Assembly: GCF_007671675.1 (NCBI RefSeq)
Contig: NZ_VCGW01000004.1
Coordinates: 186,001 to 250,000 of the forward strand
DNA length: 64,000 nt
Origin: Marinobacter maritimus
GTDB lineage: Bacteria; Pseudomonadota; Gammaproteobacteria; Pseudomonadales; Oleiphilaceae
Direction: 5' to 3'
Position numbers and translations under genes: made by a program. Under the pieces are notes generated by a model, which saw only the letters and a program-made list of their open reading frames with translations, ran no database searches and was not told the DNA's origin. Each line of letters starts with the position of its first letter. Within the stretch, counting starts at the first letter, position 1. Shown in pieces: positions 31,377 to 38,878 of the stretch.

Positions 31377-32264
31377 ATGTCCATGATTTTCGGCGTTCCT
31401 CTAGCTGTGCTTTTTGGCCAGCTTCTGATCGGAATCATAAACGGCGCCTTTTACGCCCTGCTGAGCCTTGGGCTCGCCGTCATCTTCGGCCTGCTGAAGA
31501 TCATCAATTTCGCCCATGGTGCCATGTATATGCTTGGCGCTATGGTCACTGTTCTGATGTTTGACGCCTTAGGAGTCAACTACTGGGTGGCGCTTTTCCT
31601 GGCACCTTTGCTGGTAGGAACCTTTGGTGTTCTGATTGAATATTTTCTGTTGCGCCGTATAGCGGGCCAGGATCATATCTATAGCCTGCTCCTCACGTTC
31701 GGTGTTGCTCTGATCATCCAGGGCGTGCTGATCAACTGGTTCGGTGTATCGGGCCTGCGCTACACCATGCCGGACATGTTCAAGGGCGGCGTTAACCTCG
31801 GCTTTATGTTCATGCCGTACTACCGCGCCTGGGTTATCGTGGCGGCGCTGTTGGTGTGCTTTGGCACCTGGTTTGTCATTGAAAAAACCAAGCTGGGCTC
31901 TTATCTGCGCGCTGGCACCGAAGACTCTGAGCTGATGCAGGGGTTCGGCATCAATGTGCCGCTGTTGATCAGCCTCACATACGGCTTTGGTGTGGCGCTC
32001 GCAGCGTTTGCCGGTGTTCTGGCCGCGCCAATCTATTCAGTAACGCCGGTTATGGGTTCCAGTACGCTGATTGTTGTGTTCGCGGTGGTCGTCATCGGTG
32101 GGATGGGGTCGATTGGTGGTGCCATCATTACAGGCATCCTGATGGGCGTTATCGAGGGCCTGACGAAAACCTTCTATCCGCCAGCATCCTCAGCGGTCAT
32201 CTTCCTGGTCATGGTTCTGGTTCTTATGTTCCGGCCCAGTGGCTTGTTCGGTAAGGAGGCATAA
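31377..32264 (+). CDS. livH: Branched-chain amino acid-type ABC permease (LivH-like)
   Basis: Inner-membrane permease of 295 residues with about eight helices. LLSLGLAVIFGLLKIINFAHGAMYMLGA is the LivH family signature, and GMGSIGGAIITGILMGVIEGL lies near the C-terminus. TGGAG precedes the start. Its partner is encoded 2 bases downstream. Confidence 0.93.
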   Translation: MSMIFGVPLAVLFGQLLIGIINGAFYALLSLGLAVIFGLLKIINFAHGAMYMLGAMVTVLMFDALGVNYWVALFLAPLLVGTFGVLIEYFLLRRIAGQDHIYSLLLTFGVALIIQGVLINWFGVSGLRYTMPDMFKGGVNLGFMFMPYYRAWVIVAALLVCFGTWFVIEKTKLGSYLRAGTEDSELMQGFGINVPLLISLTYGFGVALAAFAGVLAAPIYSVTPVMGSSTLIVVFAVVVIGGMGSIGGAIITGILMGVIEGLTKTFYPPASSAVIFLVMVLVLMFRPSGLFGKEA

Positions 32265-32266
32265 AC

Positions 32267-33262
32267 ATGAACCAGCCACAAAATACTGCCGACATTCACA
32301 AGGTTATTGTAGAGCAGCAAGCGGCTCAGGATCGCAAGAAGCTAATACTGAATGGTGTGTTGTTGCTCTTTCTGCTCGCGGCACCGTTCGTATTCTATCC
32401 GGTGTTCCTGATGAAGATTTTGTGCTTCGCGTTGTTCGCGGTGGCATTCAACCTTCTATTTGGCTTCACAGGGCTGCTTTCGTTTGGCCATGCCGCTTTC
32501 CTCGCTTCGGGAGGTTATACAACTGGCTACCTGCTCAGCAACTTTTCGGGGCTGCCTACGGAACTCGGTATTCTTGCAGGCACACTGGCCGCAACTATTC
32601 TGGGCTTGGGGTTTGCGCTGCTGTCTATCCGCCGGCAAGGCATCTACTTTGCGATGGTGACTCTGGCGCTGGCTCAGTTGGTGTTTTTCTTCTTCGTTCA
32701 GTCCGAATTCACTGGCGGTGAGGACGGCATGCACGGCATTCCCAGAGGTCAGCTGTTCGGTCTGATTAACCTCGAAGACAACATGAACATGTACTATTTC
32801 GTTTTGGCGGTGTTCATTGCCTGTTATGTGCTGGTGCAGCGGATCGTCAGCAGCCCTTACGGGCAGGTCCTGAAAGCTATTAAACAGAACGAGCCCCGTG
32901 CAGTGTCTCTGGGTTATAACGTCGATCGTTACAAGGTTCTGGCGTTTGTCATCTCTGCTGCCCTGGCGGGAGTGGCAGGCTCCATGAAGTCTGTAGTGTT
33001 TCAGCTGGCGTCACTGAACGACGCGCATTGGCACATGTCCGGCGAAGTCATTCTTATGACCCTGGTCGGAGGCATGGGCACTCTGCTTGGCCCGGTTGTG
33101 GGTGCAACCTTCGTGGTCAACATTGAGTATCACCTCTCCCAAGGCCCGCTCAGGGATTGGGTAGATCCGATTCTCGGTGGCGTGTTTGTTATCACGGTGC
33201 TGGCATTCCGCAGCGGTATTGTGGGTGAGATCCAGAAGTTCGTTCGGAAGAATATGGGGTAG
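32267..33262 (+). CDS. livM: Branched-chain amino acid-type ABC permease (LivM-like)
   Basis: Inner-membrane permease of 331 residues with the LivM signatures FNLLFGFTGLLSFGHAAFLASGGYT and GGMGTLLGPVVGATFVV. It forms the channel with LivH. It begins 3 nt after the livH stop, with AAGGAG at the end of livH as the ribosome-binding site. It ends the importer operon and a hairpin follows at 33342. Confidence 0.93.
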   Translation: MNQPQNTADIHKVIVEQQAAQDRKKLILNGVLLLFLLAAPFVFYPVFLMKILCFALFAVAFNLLFGFTGLLSFGHAAFLASGGYTTGYLLSNFSGLPTELGILAGTLAATILGLGFALLSIRRQGIYFAMVTLALAQLVFFFFVQSEFTGGEDGMHGIPRGQLFGLINLEDNMNMYYFVLAVFIACYVLVQRIVSSPYGQVLKAIKQNEPRAVSLGYNVDRYKVLAFVISAALAGVAGSMKSVVFQLASLNDAHWHMSGEVILMTLVGGMGTLLGPVVGATFVVNIEYHLSQGPLRDWVDPILGGVFVITVLAFRSGIVGEIQKFVRKNMG

Positions 33263-33341
33263 TGACAGAAACCCGGGATGGGAAAGCCGAGAAAGAGTGG
33301 CATAAGCGCACTAATTAATTCTCATCTTTGTACCTTACCCC

Positions 33342-33372
33342 AGGCCGATGGCGTTCTCTGTGCCATCGGCCT
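33342..33372. terminator. Hairpin between convergent livM and yqaA-like genes
   Basis: Perfect 11-bp stem AGGCCGATGGC / GCCATCGGCCT with a 9-nt loop. There is no clear T-tract on either side; its position suits a shared terminator of two convergent transcripts. Confidence 0.55.
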
Positions 33373-33392
33373 TCCACCAGTTGGGCCGCAAG

Positions 33393-34001
33393 TTATGAGT
33401 ATGAAGCGACGCCCCATATTACAAGCACCACGAGGGTGATCACGATGGCAGCCGATATTTTGTGACGTTCAAAAATAGCTTGGGCGCGATTGCCTGCAAC
33501 GAGAACAAGCAGCCCCAGACCATAGTATCTCAGTGCCCGGGACAAAGCAGACGCGAGCATAAATAGAAAAAAGGAATAGCTGGTGGCGCCAGCTGCAAGC
33601 ATGGCAATCTGAAACGGAATCGGAATAATCCCTACGCTTAGGATGAACCAGAACCCATCCTCCTCCATCCGCATGCGCACATGCTCGAATTGTTCGGGTG
33701 TAGAAATCATCCCGACGAGCTGTTGCCCGACGGCATCAAACACGTAATAGCCGACAAAATAGCCCACAGTGGCGCCTGCCAGGCAGCCGAGCAGAGCTAT
33801 AGTGCCAAGCAGAAATATCTGATTGCGGCGGGCCTGCATCAGTGGAATGAGGATCGCTTCCAAGGGGATGGGTATGAGAATGGATTCGAGGAAAGAGGCA
33901 ATGCCTAACCCCCAGAAAGCATGGCGGGAGTAGATCAGCTGAATGACCCTTTTCTTGATGCGGGCTCCTCCCCGGGAAGGGCTTGAGCTTGCGTCTTCCA
34001 T
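33393..34001 (-). CDS. YqaA-family (SNARE-associated/VTT domain) membrane protein
   Basis: A 202-residue membrane protein with the DedA/VTT-like pattern FLESILIPIPLEAILIPLM, GATVGYFVGYYVFDAVGQ and GIIPIPFQIAMLAAGATSYSF. YqaA/DedA relatives act in membrane homeostasis and lipid flipping. The second of two adjacent ATGs (34001) has the better spacing from AGGAG. It is probably co-transcribed with the DUF1206 gene upstream (about 66-base gap). Confidence 0.85.
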   Translation of the reverse strand: MEDASSSPSRGGARIKKRVIQLIYSRHAFWGLGIASFLESILIPIPLEAILIPLMQARRNQIFLLGTIALLGCLAGATVGYFVGYYVFDAVGQQLVGMISTPEQFEHVRMRMEEDGFWFILSVGIIPIPFQIAMLAAGATSYSFFLFMLASALSRALRYYGLGLLVLVAGNRAQAIFERHKISAAIVITLVVLVIWGVASYS

Positions 34002-34067
34002 CATCTCTCCTGAAACAAGTAGCCATGCAGGCATTGGTTAGTGCCGGTGCGCCAGGACGTTAAGCCT

Positions 34068-34856
34068 TTATGCGTTGATTCGTCGATATGCGGCTTCCAG
34101 AAAACTGTAAATACCGAAGGCAAACAAACCTAAGGCAGTGATACCGAGAAGCCAGTTACCATAAGGGCTGGTTGCCAACGCGTTCAAGGCTTCGCCCATG
34201 CCAGCAATGTCTCCGGAGCGGGCTTTAAGAGCCGACTGAATCAGGAACCAGCCAATCATCAACCAGATGATCCCCCGGGCAATTAATCCAAACTGGCACA
34301 GAGGGCTGGCCCAGCTCTTTTGACCCGGTGGAATGTCCATGTGTTTTTCGAAACCCGCTGTGTAACCCTTAACGATGTGGGCCACCCCGGCGCCAATGAC
34401 CGCCAAGCCTACCAGTCCCAGCGCAATCTGGCCCGGAGTGGAGGCTATAAGACCTTGTGCGGAGCCTGAGCCGCTGTTCGAAGTGCCGCCGGAAGCTCCC
34501 AGCAACGTGGTGGTATAGAAGGCCAGTAATGCGTGAGTAATGGCACTGGCAAGAAGCCCTCCGCGCACCGCCAAGCCTTTGACAGATGTGCCGTGTTGGT
34601 CTGTGTCTTTAATCGCCTGAATCAATCGCCAACTCACATAACCCAGCAGGCCAACTACAAGCACCACTAGCATCGTCTGGCCGAGCGGTTGCTGCATCAA
34701 CTTTTGAATAGCACCACGACTATCCACCGTGCTGCCTCCCATACCGATGGCAGACATTATTGCCAGCCCACCGATCATCACATAGATCAGCCCGCGAGCC
34801 CCGTACCCCAGGCGGGCAAACCATTTCATTTTGTGCTCGTTCGTGGGTTTACTCAT
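34068..34856 (-). CDS. DUF1206-family membrane protein
   Basis: A 262-residue protein with six hydrophobic helices in three similar pairs, each opening with a pattern like ARLGYGARGLIYVMIGGLA (also LAVRGGLLASAITHALLAFYT and CQFGLIARGIIWLMIGWFL). That internal triplication defines DUF1206. Function is unknown; such proteins are frequent in stress-gene neighbourhoods, which fits the genes downstream. Confidence 0.88.
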   Translation of the reverse strand: MSKPTNEHKMKWFARLGYGARGLIYVMIGGLAIMSAIGMGGSTVDSRGAIQKLMQQPLGQTMLVVLVVGLLGYVSWRLIQAIKDTDQHGTSVKGLAVRGGLLASAITHALLAFYTTTLLGASGGTSNSGSGSAQGLIASTPGQIALGLVGLAVIGAGVAHIVKGYTAGFEKHMDIPPGQKSWASPLCQFGLIARGIIWLMIGWFLIQSALKARSGDIAGMGEALNALATSPYGNWLLGITALGLFAFGIYSFLEAAYRRINA

Positions 34857-35478
34857 GATGTCGCCTTATTCGTGTAGAAGCTGTTGTCAACCGCGGGGTA
34901 TTTTTCGCTGCCGCCAATCGGACCATCTTTTCTAATATCGAGCATCAGGGCAAGAACCGCAAAATGGTTATTTGCCCTAGACTAGTGGCAGATTTTCTCA
35001 GTATCCATGATTCTGTGCTCCATTGTGCGGGATTGTTTGATCAGTGCAATTCCAATACATCAGAATATTGATTTAAAAATTTCGAGTATGAGTAGATTGC
35101 AAGTAGCGGTTTTGGGCGTAATCCGGAAGTTTGTAAGGAAAACCTGAGATGGTGAAAAAAACCGGGTGGGGAAGTCGGTGGTATTCGGGGTGATCCGGCA
35201 CCTTTCTGGGAGCTTAAATATTTATAACCAAGTAGAATATTAAATAATTATCAATAATTTAGATGTATTTTTTGAAGCTTGACACAAAAAAATTGCCTCT
35301 CTATTGTTGCTGACACTCAGCCTGTATGTCAGGTTTAAGGAGACTTAACGCGGTGATAAAAGAATTCGGCGTTATGTCCGATTAAAATCAGCTCCAATCC
35401 ATCAAAAGCCTGGGCTCCGAATTCTGAAGTAAAGGATCGAGTTGACCTGAGACCCAGTCGAAAAGGGAGGAACTACTG
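34857..35478. other. 622-base non-coding region
   Basis: AT-rich and without a convincing gene. It holds a sigma-70-type promoter near its right end (35279-35307) and a 172-nt leader before the DUF1328 gene. A GC-richer block at about 35150-35215 stands out from its surroundings and may be a relic of foreign DNA. The leader contains AAGGAG followed by a 10-codon GTG frame (35353-35385), possibly a leader peptide. Confidence 0.6.
35279..35307 (+). promoter_or_regulatory. Near-consensus sigma-70 promoter
   Basis: TTGACA (35279-35284), a 17-nt spacer and TATTGT (35302-35307), preceded by an AT-rich stretch that could act as an UP element. Transcription would start near 35314, giving a long leader to the DUF1328 gene at 35479. 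Confidence 0.65.
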
Positions 35479-35649
35479 ATGTTATATTGGGCCTTAGTGT
35501 GTTTGGTAATAGCCATTGTAGCGGGTGTGCTTGGTTTTGGTGGTATCGCCGGTACCGCAGCAGGCATTGCCAAAGTTTTGTTCTTTATTTTCATCGTATT
35601 GCTTGTTGTTTCTTTGGTAATGAACGCAATGAAAGGTCGCGGGCCATAA
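35479..35649 (+). CDS. DUF1328 (YtjA-type) small membrane protein
   Basis: A 56-residue protein reading [20 protein letters not shown], then [20 protein letters not shown], with two hydrophobic helices around a Gly/Ala-rich turn, the whole of the DUF1328 family. GGGAGG lies 8 nt before the ATG. The family is often induced in stationary phase or osmotic stress; the CsbD-like gene follows 87 bases later. Confidence 0.92.
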   Translation: MLYWALVCLVIAIVAGVLGFGGIAGTAAGIAKVLFFIFIVLLVVSLVMNAMKGRGP

Positions 35650-35736
35650 GCCTGAGTGGAGTTCGATCCCAGCAGTGTTTTTTTAATTTCACGACAGCAA
35701 AATTGTTACGCTGATTCGAAACGAGAGGAAAGTGTT

Positions 35737-35928
35737 ATGAATAACGATATTATGGAAGGCAACTGGAAGCAGCTTAAAGGCAAAGTGCGTGAGAACTGGG
35801 GCAAGTTGACCGATGATGAGGTCGATGAGATCGCAGGCAAGAAAGAGAACTTTGTCGGCAAGATTCAAGAAAAGTATGGTATGAAGAGAGATGAAGCGGA
35901 GAAAGAGTGGGATAAACTCTCGAAGTAA
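35737..35928 (+). CDS. CsbD-family general stress protein
   Basis: A 63-residue hydrophilic helical protein (MNNDIMEGNWKQLKGKVREN, then WGKLTDDEVDEIAGKKENFV), the complete CsbD family pattern. Members are strongly induced by general-stress sigma factors, but their mechanism is not known. AGAGGAAAG precedes the ATG. A hairpin follows 20 bases after the stop. Confidence 0.95.
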   Translation: MNNDIMEGNWKQLKGKVRENWGKLTDDEVDEIAGKKENFVGKIQEKYGMKRDEAEKEWDKLSK

Positions 35929-35948
35929 TCATTGTCTCTGACTTTCAC

Positions 35949-35983
35949 TACGGCCGGTGGCGTATCAAATGTCATCGGCCGTA
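35949..35983 (+). terminator. Hairpin after the CsbD gene
   Basis: An 11-bp stem (TACGGCCGGTG with CATCGGCCGTA, one G-U pair) with a 13-nt loop, followed by a T-poor sequence; probably a terminator. Confidence 0.6.
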
Positions 35984-36073
35984 GTTCGTTATGCCTGTCT
36001 TTTCCAATTATTATTTCCACCATTAAGACAAGATATAAATTTAACTATCAATATATAAATCGCAATCCTTAAT

Positions 36074-36420
36074 CGGACGCCTTTGCTCGTCCACCCGTAC
36101 CCGATACCTGGATACGAACTCCTCGCCGGATAAGGGCTTACAAAAAAATGAAGATTTGTACCTGTCGGCAGCCTCGGGAACACACATACTCGAGAGTAGC
36201 GGTTGTTTCGATGCTTTCGGCTATATGGTGATCCCCAAGAACCTGAGTCGTGAAAGTGCGAAAATTGCGTAGTCGAGGTCAGACATTGCTGCAGTTTCGG
36301 TAAGTTCCAGTTGCAGCAATGTTAGCTCAACAGAATGTTCATGGATGAGCTGCTCGAAGCGATCAACGAAGTTCCTGTCACGAAACTCACGGCTGAGATA
36401 ATCAACCGTGTTGATCCGCC
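36074..36420 (-). pseudogene. Decayed EAL-domain (c-di-GMP phosphodiesterase) fragment
   Basis: Minus-strand translation from about 36420 reads TVDYLSREFRDRNFVDRF, continues with LLQLELTETAAMSD and SRLRFLGITI, and hits a TAG at 36221-36223. These are the middle motifs of an EAL domain (VNLS...F...LELTE...L..LR.LGI). Further on in the same frame, YKSSFFCKPLSGEEFVSRY (about 36120-36165) matches the domain's usual end (GYxFxKPLxxEEF). The central catalytic part (DDFG, K, E) and the N-terminus are missing. The fragment abuts the stop of the DJ-1 gene. It fills most of the 504-base gap 35929-36432. Confidence 0.75.
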
Positions 36421-36432
36421 CTTGGCATTGAC

Positions 36433-36975
36433 TCAGATCTGGGAAAGCACCTCAATGATGCGTGCGCAGAATGCGTCCAGATCCTGCGGGGTCCGGCTCG
36501 TAATCAGCCCGTCGTGATAGCACACCTCTTCATCCACCCATTTGCCACCGGCGTTTTGAATGTCCGTTTTCAAGCTGGGAAATGAAGTCAGAGTTCTGTC
36601 TTTTATTACGCCAGCCTCGACGAGTAACCAAGGGGCGTGGCAGATTGCGGCGACTGGTTTGTTGCTGTTGAAAAAATGTTTTACGAAAGAAACTGCATCC
36701 CCGTTCTGTCGTAATGTGTCTGGATTTGCAACGCCGCCAGGCAAAACCAGTGCGTCGTAATCATTAGCATTCACTTCGCTTACTACTTTATCTACGGGAA
36801 AATTGTGCGCTTTGTCGAGGTGGTGAAACGCTTTGATTTCCCCTTGTTCCAACGATATGAGGTGAAGAGTGGCTCCGGCGCCTTGCAAGTCCTTCCAGGG
36901 ACGTGTTAGCTCGATTTGTTCAACGCCGTCGGTCGCCAGAAAGGCGATTTTTTTATCATTCAGTGGTGCGTCCAT
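36433..36975 (-). CDS. DJ-1/PfpI-family protein (class I glutamine amidotransferase-like)
   Basis: A 180-residue DJ-1/PfpI domain protein. The nucleophile elbow is AAICHAPWLL with the conserved Cys, and LVLPGGVANPDTLR holds the oxyanion region. Bacterial relatives (YhbO/PfpI, general stress protein 18) act against carbonyl and oxidative stress. The start is followed by DAPLNDKKIAFLATDGVEQIEL; an AGGAG lies just upstream. It is a single gene in the stress cluster. Confidence 0.9.
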   Translation of the reverse strand: MDAPLNDKKIAFLATDGVEQIELTRPWKDLQGAGATLHLISLEQGEIKAFHHLDKAHNFPVDKVVSEVNANDYDALVLPGGVANPDTLRQNGDAVSFVKHFFNSNKPVAAICHAPWLLVEAGVIKDRTLTSFPSLKTDIQNAGGKWVDEEVCYHDGLITSRTPQDLDAFCARIIEVLSQI

Positions 36976-37473
36976 AGGAGAGTCATCCTCTGATGTTCGG
37001 GGAATTGAGTTCGATACTAAACAATAGATTTATAACATCGGCCGGACCAAGTTCAAAATCAAGTAAGGTTACGAAAATCTAAGTAGATTATCGCCGATTA
37101 CGATCGAATGCCCAGGCAACCAACATGGCATTCTGAAACCGAATTTGGATAGCCCCCCATCCCCAGACGGCTGGCCAGCATTGACTCTGCGCTTAGCCAG
37201 ACTAAGTCAAGTTTATTGAGGCAAGGGCCAGCAGGTGGCAATCAATATTTTGTGGAAGCGAAACCCAGCGACGTGATTCGTCGACGCCAACCGCTTCTGC
37301 ATCATTACTGGAGCGTCACTTGGTCCGCGCAGTCGCCTTTGTTAGGTTAGAAGGTGTGACATGGACTGCCTAATCAGTGAATTTGGCCATTGATCACTTT
37401 TACTTGGAAAAGCGCCCGCAATGCAACTTCGCTTCGGGCGATCGCAAGAGTAACGTTATAAAGGAGTACGACA
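36976..37473. other. 498-base non-coding region
   Basis: Divergent gap between the DJ-1 gene (minus) and the PRC-barrel gene (plus). Short frames on both strands show no recognised motif. It presumably holds both promoters; no clear consensus was picked out. Confidence 0.5.
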
Positions 37474-38010
37474 ATGCGAAAATCTATCATACGCGCAATG
37501 GGTGCCTCGCTGCTCGCAGGTGGGGTGGCTATGAGTCTTTCAGCGGTTGCGGCAGAGGGGCTGTATACCATGGATGAGCTGAAGGATGCAGATGTTTTTG
37601 ACAGTACAGGCGAAGAGATCGGTGAAGTCGAAGATATTTTGATGAGTAACGATATGTCGGTACATTCGTTGGTTATCGAGACTGGGGAAATACTCGGTTT
37701 AGGCGGCAATGAGGTCGTTGCGGAACGCGGCACTTTTACCGTCGTGAGGGCCTCCGACAAAGGCGACTTCGATGACGTCGAGTATGAAGTCCACATGGAA
37801 ATGACTCAGGACGAGTTGAAAAAATTGCCGGAGTACGACGAGGATTGGTGGAACCAGACGAGCCAGAGTTTGCAAAAGGCTTGGGAAAATACCAAAGAAG
37901 TCAGTGAGAGTGCTTGGGAGAACACAAAACAAGCTACTTCTTCAGCCTGGTATAACGTCAAACAAGGCGTTGAGGAGATGGGTGACGAAGTCGAGCAAGC
38001 GACTGAGTAA
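37474..38010 (+). CDS. Exported PRC-barrel domain protein
   Basis: A 178-residue protein with a signal peptide (about 1-27, MRKSIIRAMGASLLAGGVAM, then ending near SAVAA). A PRC-barrel follows at about 30-110 (DADVFDSTGEEIGEVEDILM, VHSLVIETGEILGLGGNEV), and then a C-terminal region of near-repeats (SLQKAWENTKE / SAWENTKQATS / SAWYNVKQG). PRC barrels are small protein- or ligand-binding folds. AAGGAG precedes the ATG. Periplasmic stress role inferred from neighbours only. Confidence 0.88.
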   Translation: MRKSIIRAMGASLLAGGVAMSLSAVAAEGLYTMDELKDADVFDSTGEEIGEVEDILMSNDMSVHSLVIETGEILGLGGNEVVAERGTFTVVRASDKGDFDDVEYEVHMEMTQDELKKLPEYDEDWWNQTSQSLQKAWENTKEVSESAWENTKQATSSAWYNVKQGVEEMGDEVEQATE

Positions 38011-38020
38011 GCCACTCCGC

Positions 38021-38048
38021 CGGGAAGCGCCCAGCGAGGCGCTTCCCG
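38021..38048 (+). terminator. Terminator after the PRC-barrel gene
   Basis: Perfect 11-bp stem CGGGAAGCGCC / GGCGCTTCCCG with a 6-nt loop, followed by a pyrimidine-rich run, 10 nt after the stop. Confidence 0.75.
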
Positions 38049-38253
38049 CACCTTTCCTCTTACCTCTCCCCACATTCCGATTTCAAACTCGTAATCGGCT
38101 CAGCGTATGCACGACCGGCAAATGCTATCCAAGCTTGTATCATATGACTCGGCTTACTAGAGTAAAGTAGGGTTTGCTTTCTCAGGAAGGGCGCTGAGGG
38201 CAGACCTGTAAAATCCTGAATGTGATTTTCATTTTCAAATCATGGGGGATGAT

Positions 38254-38427
38254 ATGAACGACGTAAGCTCTGATGGTACTTATCAGTGTGCCCAAGAAGG
38301 TTGCACCTGCAAAGTTGCGGATGACGAGACACATTTCAAGACTGTGACGGGAATATTCTGCTCAAAAGAGTGTTCGGAAGGTAAAGGTTGTCAACATTCC
38401 GGCTGCAATTGCGCATCAAACAGTTAA
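38254..38427 (+). CDS. Bacterial metallothionein-like protein
   Basis: A 57-residue Cys-rich protein. Eight cysteines fall in the patterns CAQEGCTC, FCSKEC and GCQHSGCNC, as in SmtA/BmtA metallothioneins that chelate Zn(II), Cd(II) or Cu(I). ATG 38254 lies 4-5 nt after GGGGGA; an ATG at 38242 is in frame but precedes that site. A truncated DUF421 gene starts right at its stop codon. Confidence 0.88.
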   Translation: MNDVSSDGTYQCAQEGCTCKVADDETHFKTVTGIFCSKECSEGKGCQHSGCNCASNS

Positions 38428-38787
38428 GTGAATTCAGATCGAGAGGTTGCGGCAAGCCCTCGACCTCTCGATCCGGTTTACAAAGCGGTTCTTTTCTGTT
38501 TGAAGCGTGTCGGCCTCCGCATTCGATCGGTGAGGATGCTGGTCACGGGTCAGCCGGAATTACTTTTGAATAATGGTCGCTTTATTATGCCCGCCCTTCG
38601 GCGATCAAGAGTAACCGAGAACGAAGTGCGTGCTGCAGCCCGAGCGGCCGGTGTAGCCGATATGGCGACGATCGACGCTATCGTGCTCGAAACGGATGGC
38701 TCATTCAGCGTCATCCAGAGTAAGTCAAAGCCAGAGAATTCGAGTCTTGTCGGTGTGAAAGGATTCTCGCCAACGAAGAGTGGCTGA
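38428..38787 (+). pseudogene. Truncated DUF421 (YetF-type) protein, C-terminal domain only
   Basis: The 119-residue frame starts with GTG directly after the metallothionein stop. From about residue 30 it matches the C-terminal cytosolic domain of YetF/DUF421 proteins (GQPELLLNNGRFIMPALRRS, RVTENEVRAAARAAGVADMA, IDAIVLETDGSFSVIQ). The three N-terminal transmembrane helices are missing. The first about 25 residues run through a hairpin (38437-38473) and have no family match. Most likely a relic; translation as a free domain cannot be excluded. Confidence 0.7.
38437..38473. repeat. Inverted repeat at the metallothionein/DUF421 junction
   Basis: GATCGAGAGGT (38437-38447) and ACCTCTCGATC (38463-38473) form a perfect 11-bp stem with a 15-nt loop, 10 nt after the metallothionein stop. 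It probably ends or stabilises that mRNA; it may also mark the breakpoint of the DUF421 truncation. Confidence 0.8.
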
Positions 38788-38878
38788 ATGGTCAATGATA
38801 ACCCCGGTGAACCGTGCTGCAAGCAAAGCCAGTTCTCCCTGGCCCCCGTTAAAAGGGCCAAGGAGGTAGTGTTGCCGT

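Noticed and set aside
35989-36183. A 64-codon minus-strand frame after the CsbD gene
   Set aside because: It overlaps the decayed EAL fragment in a different frame and has no family match.
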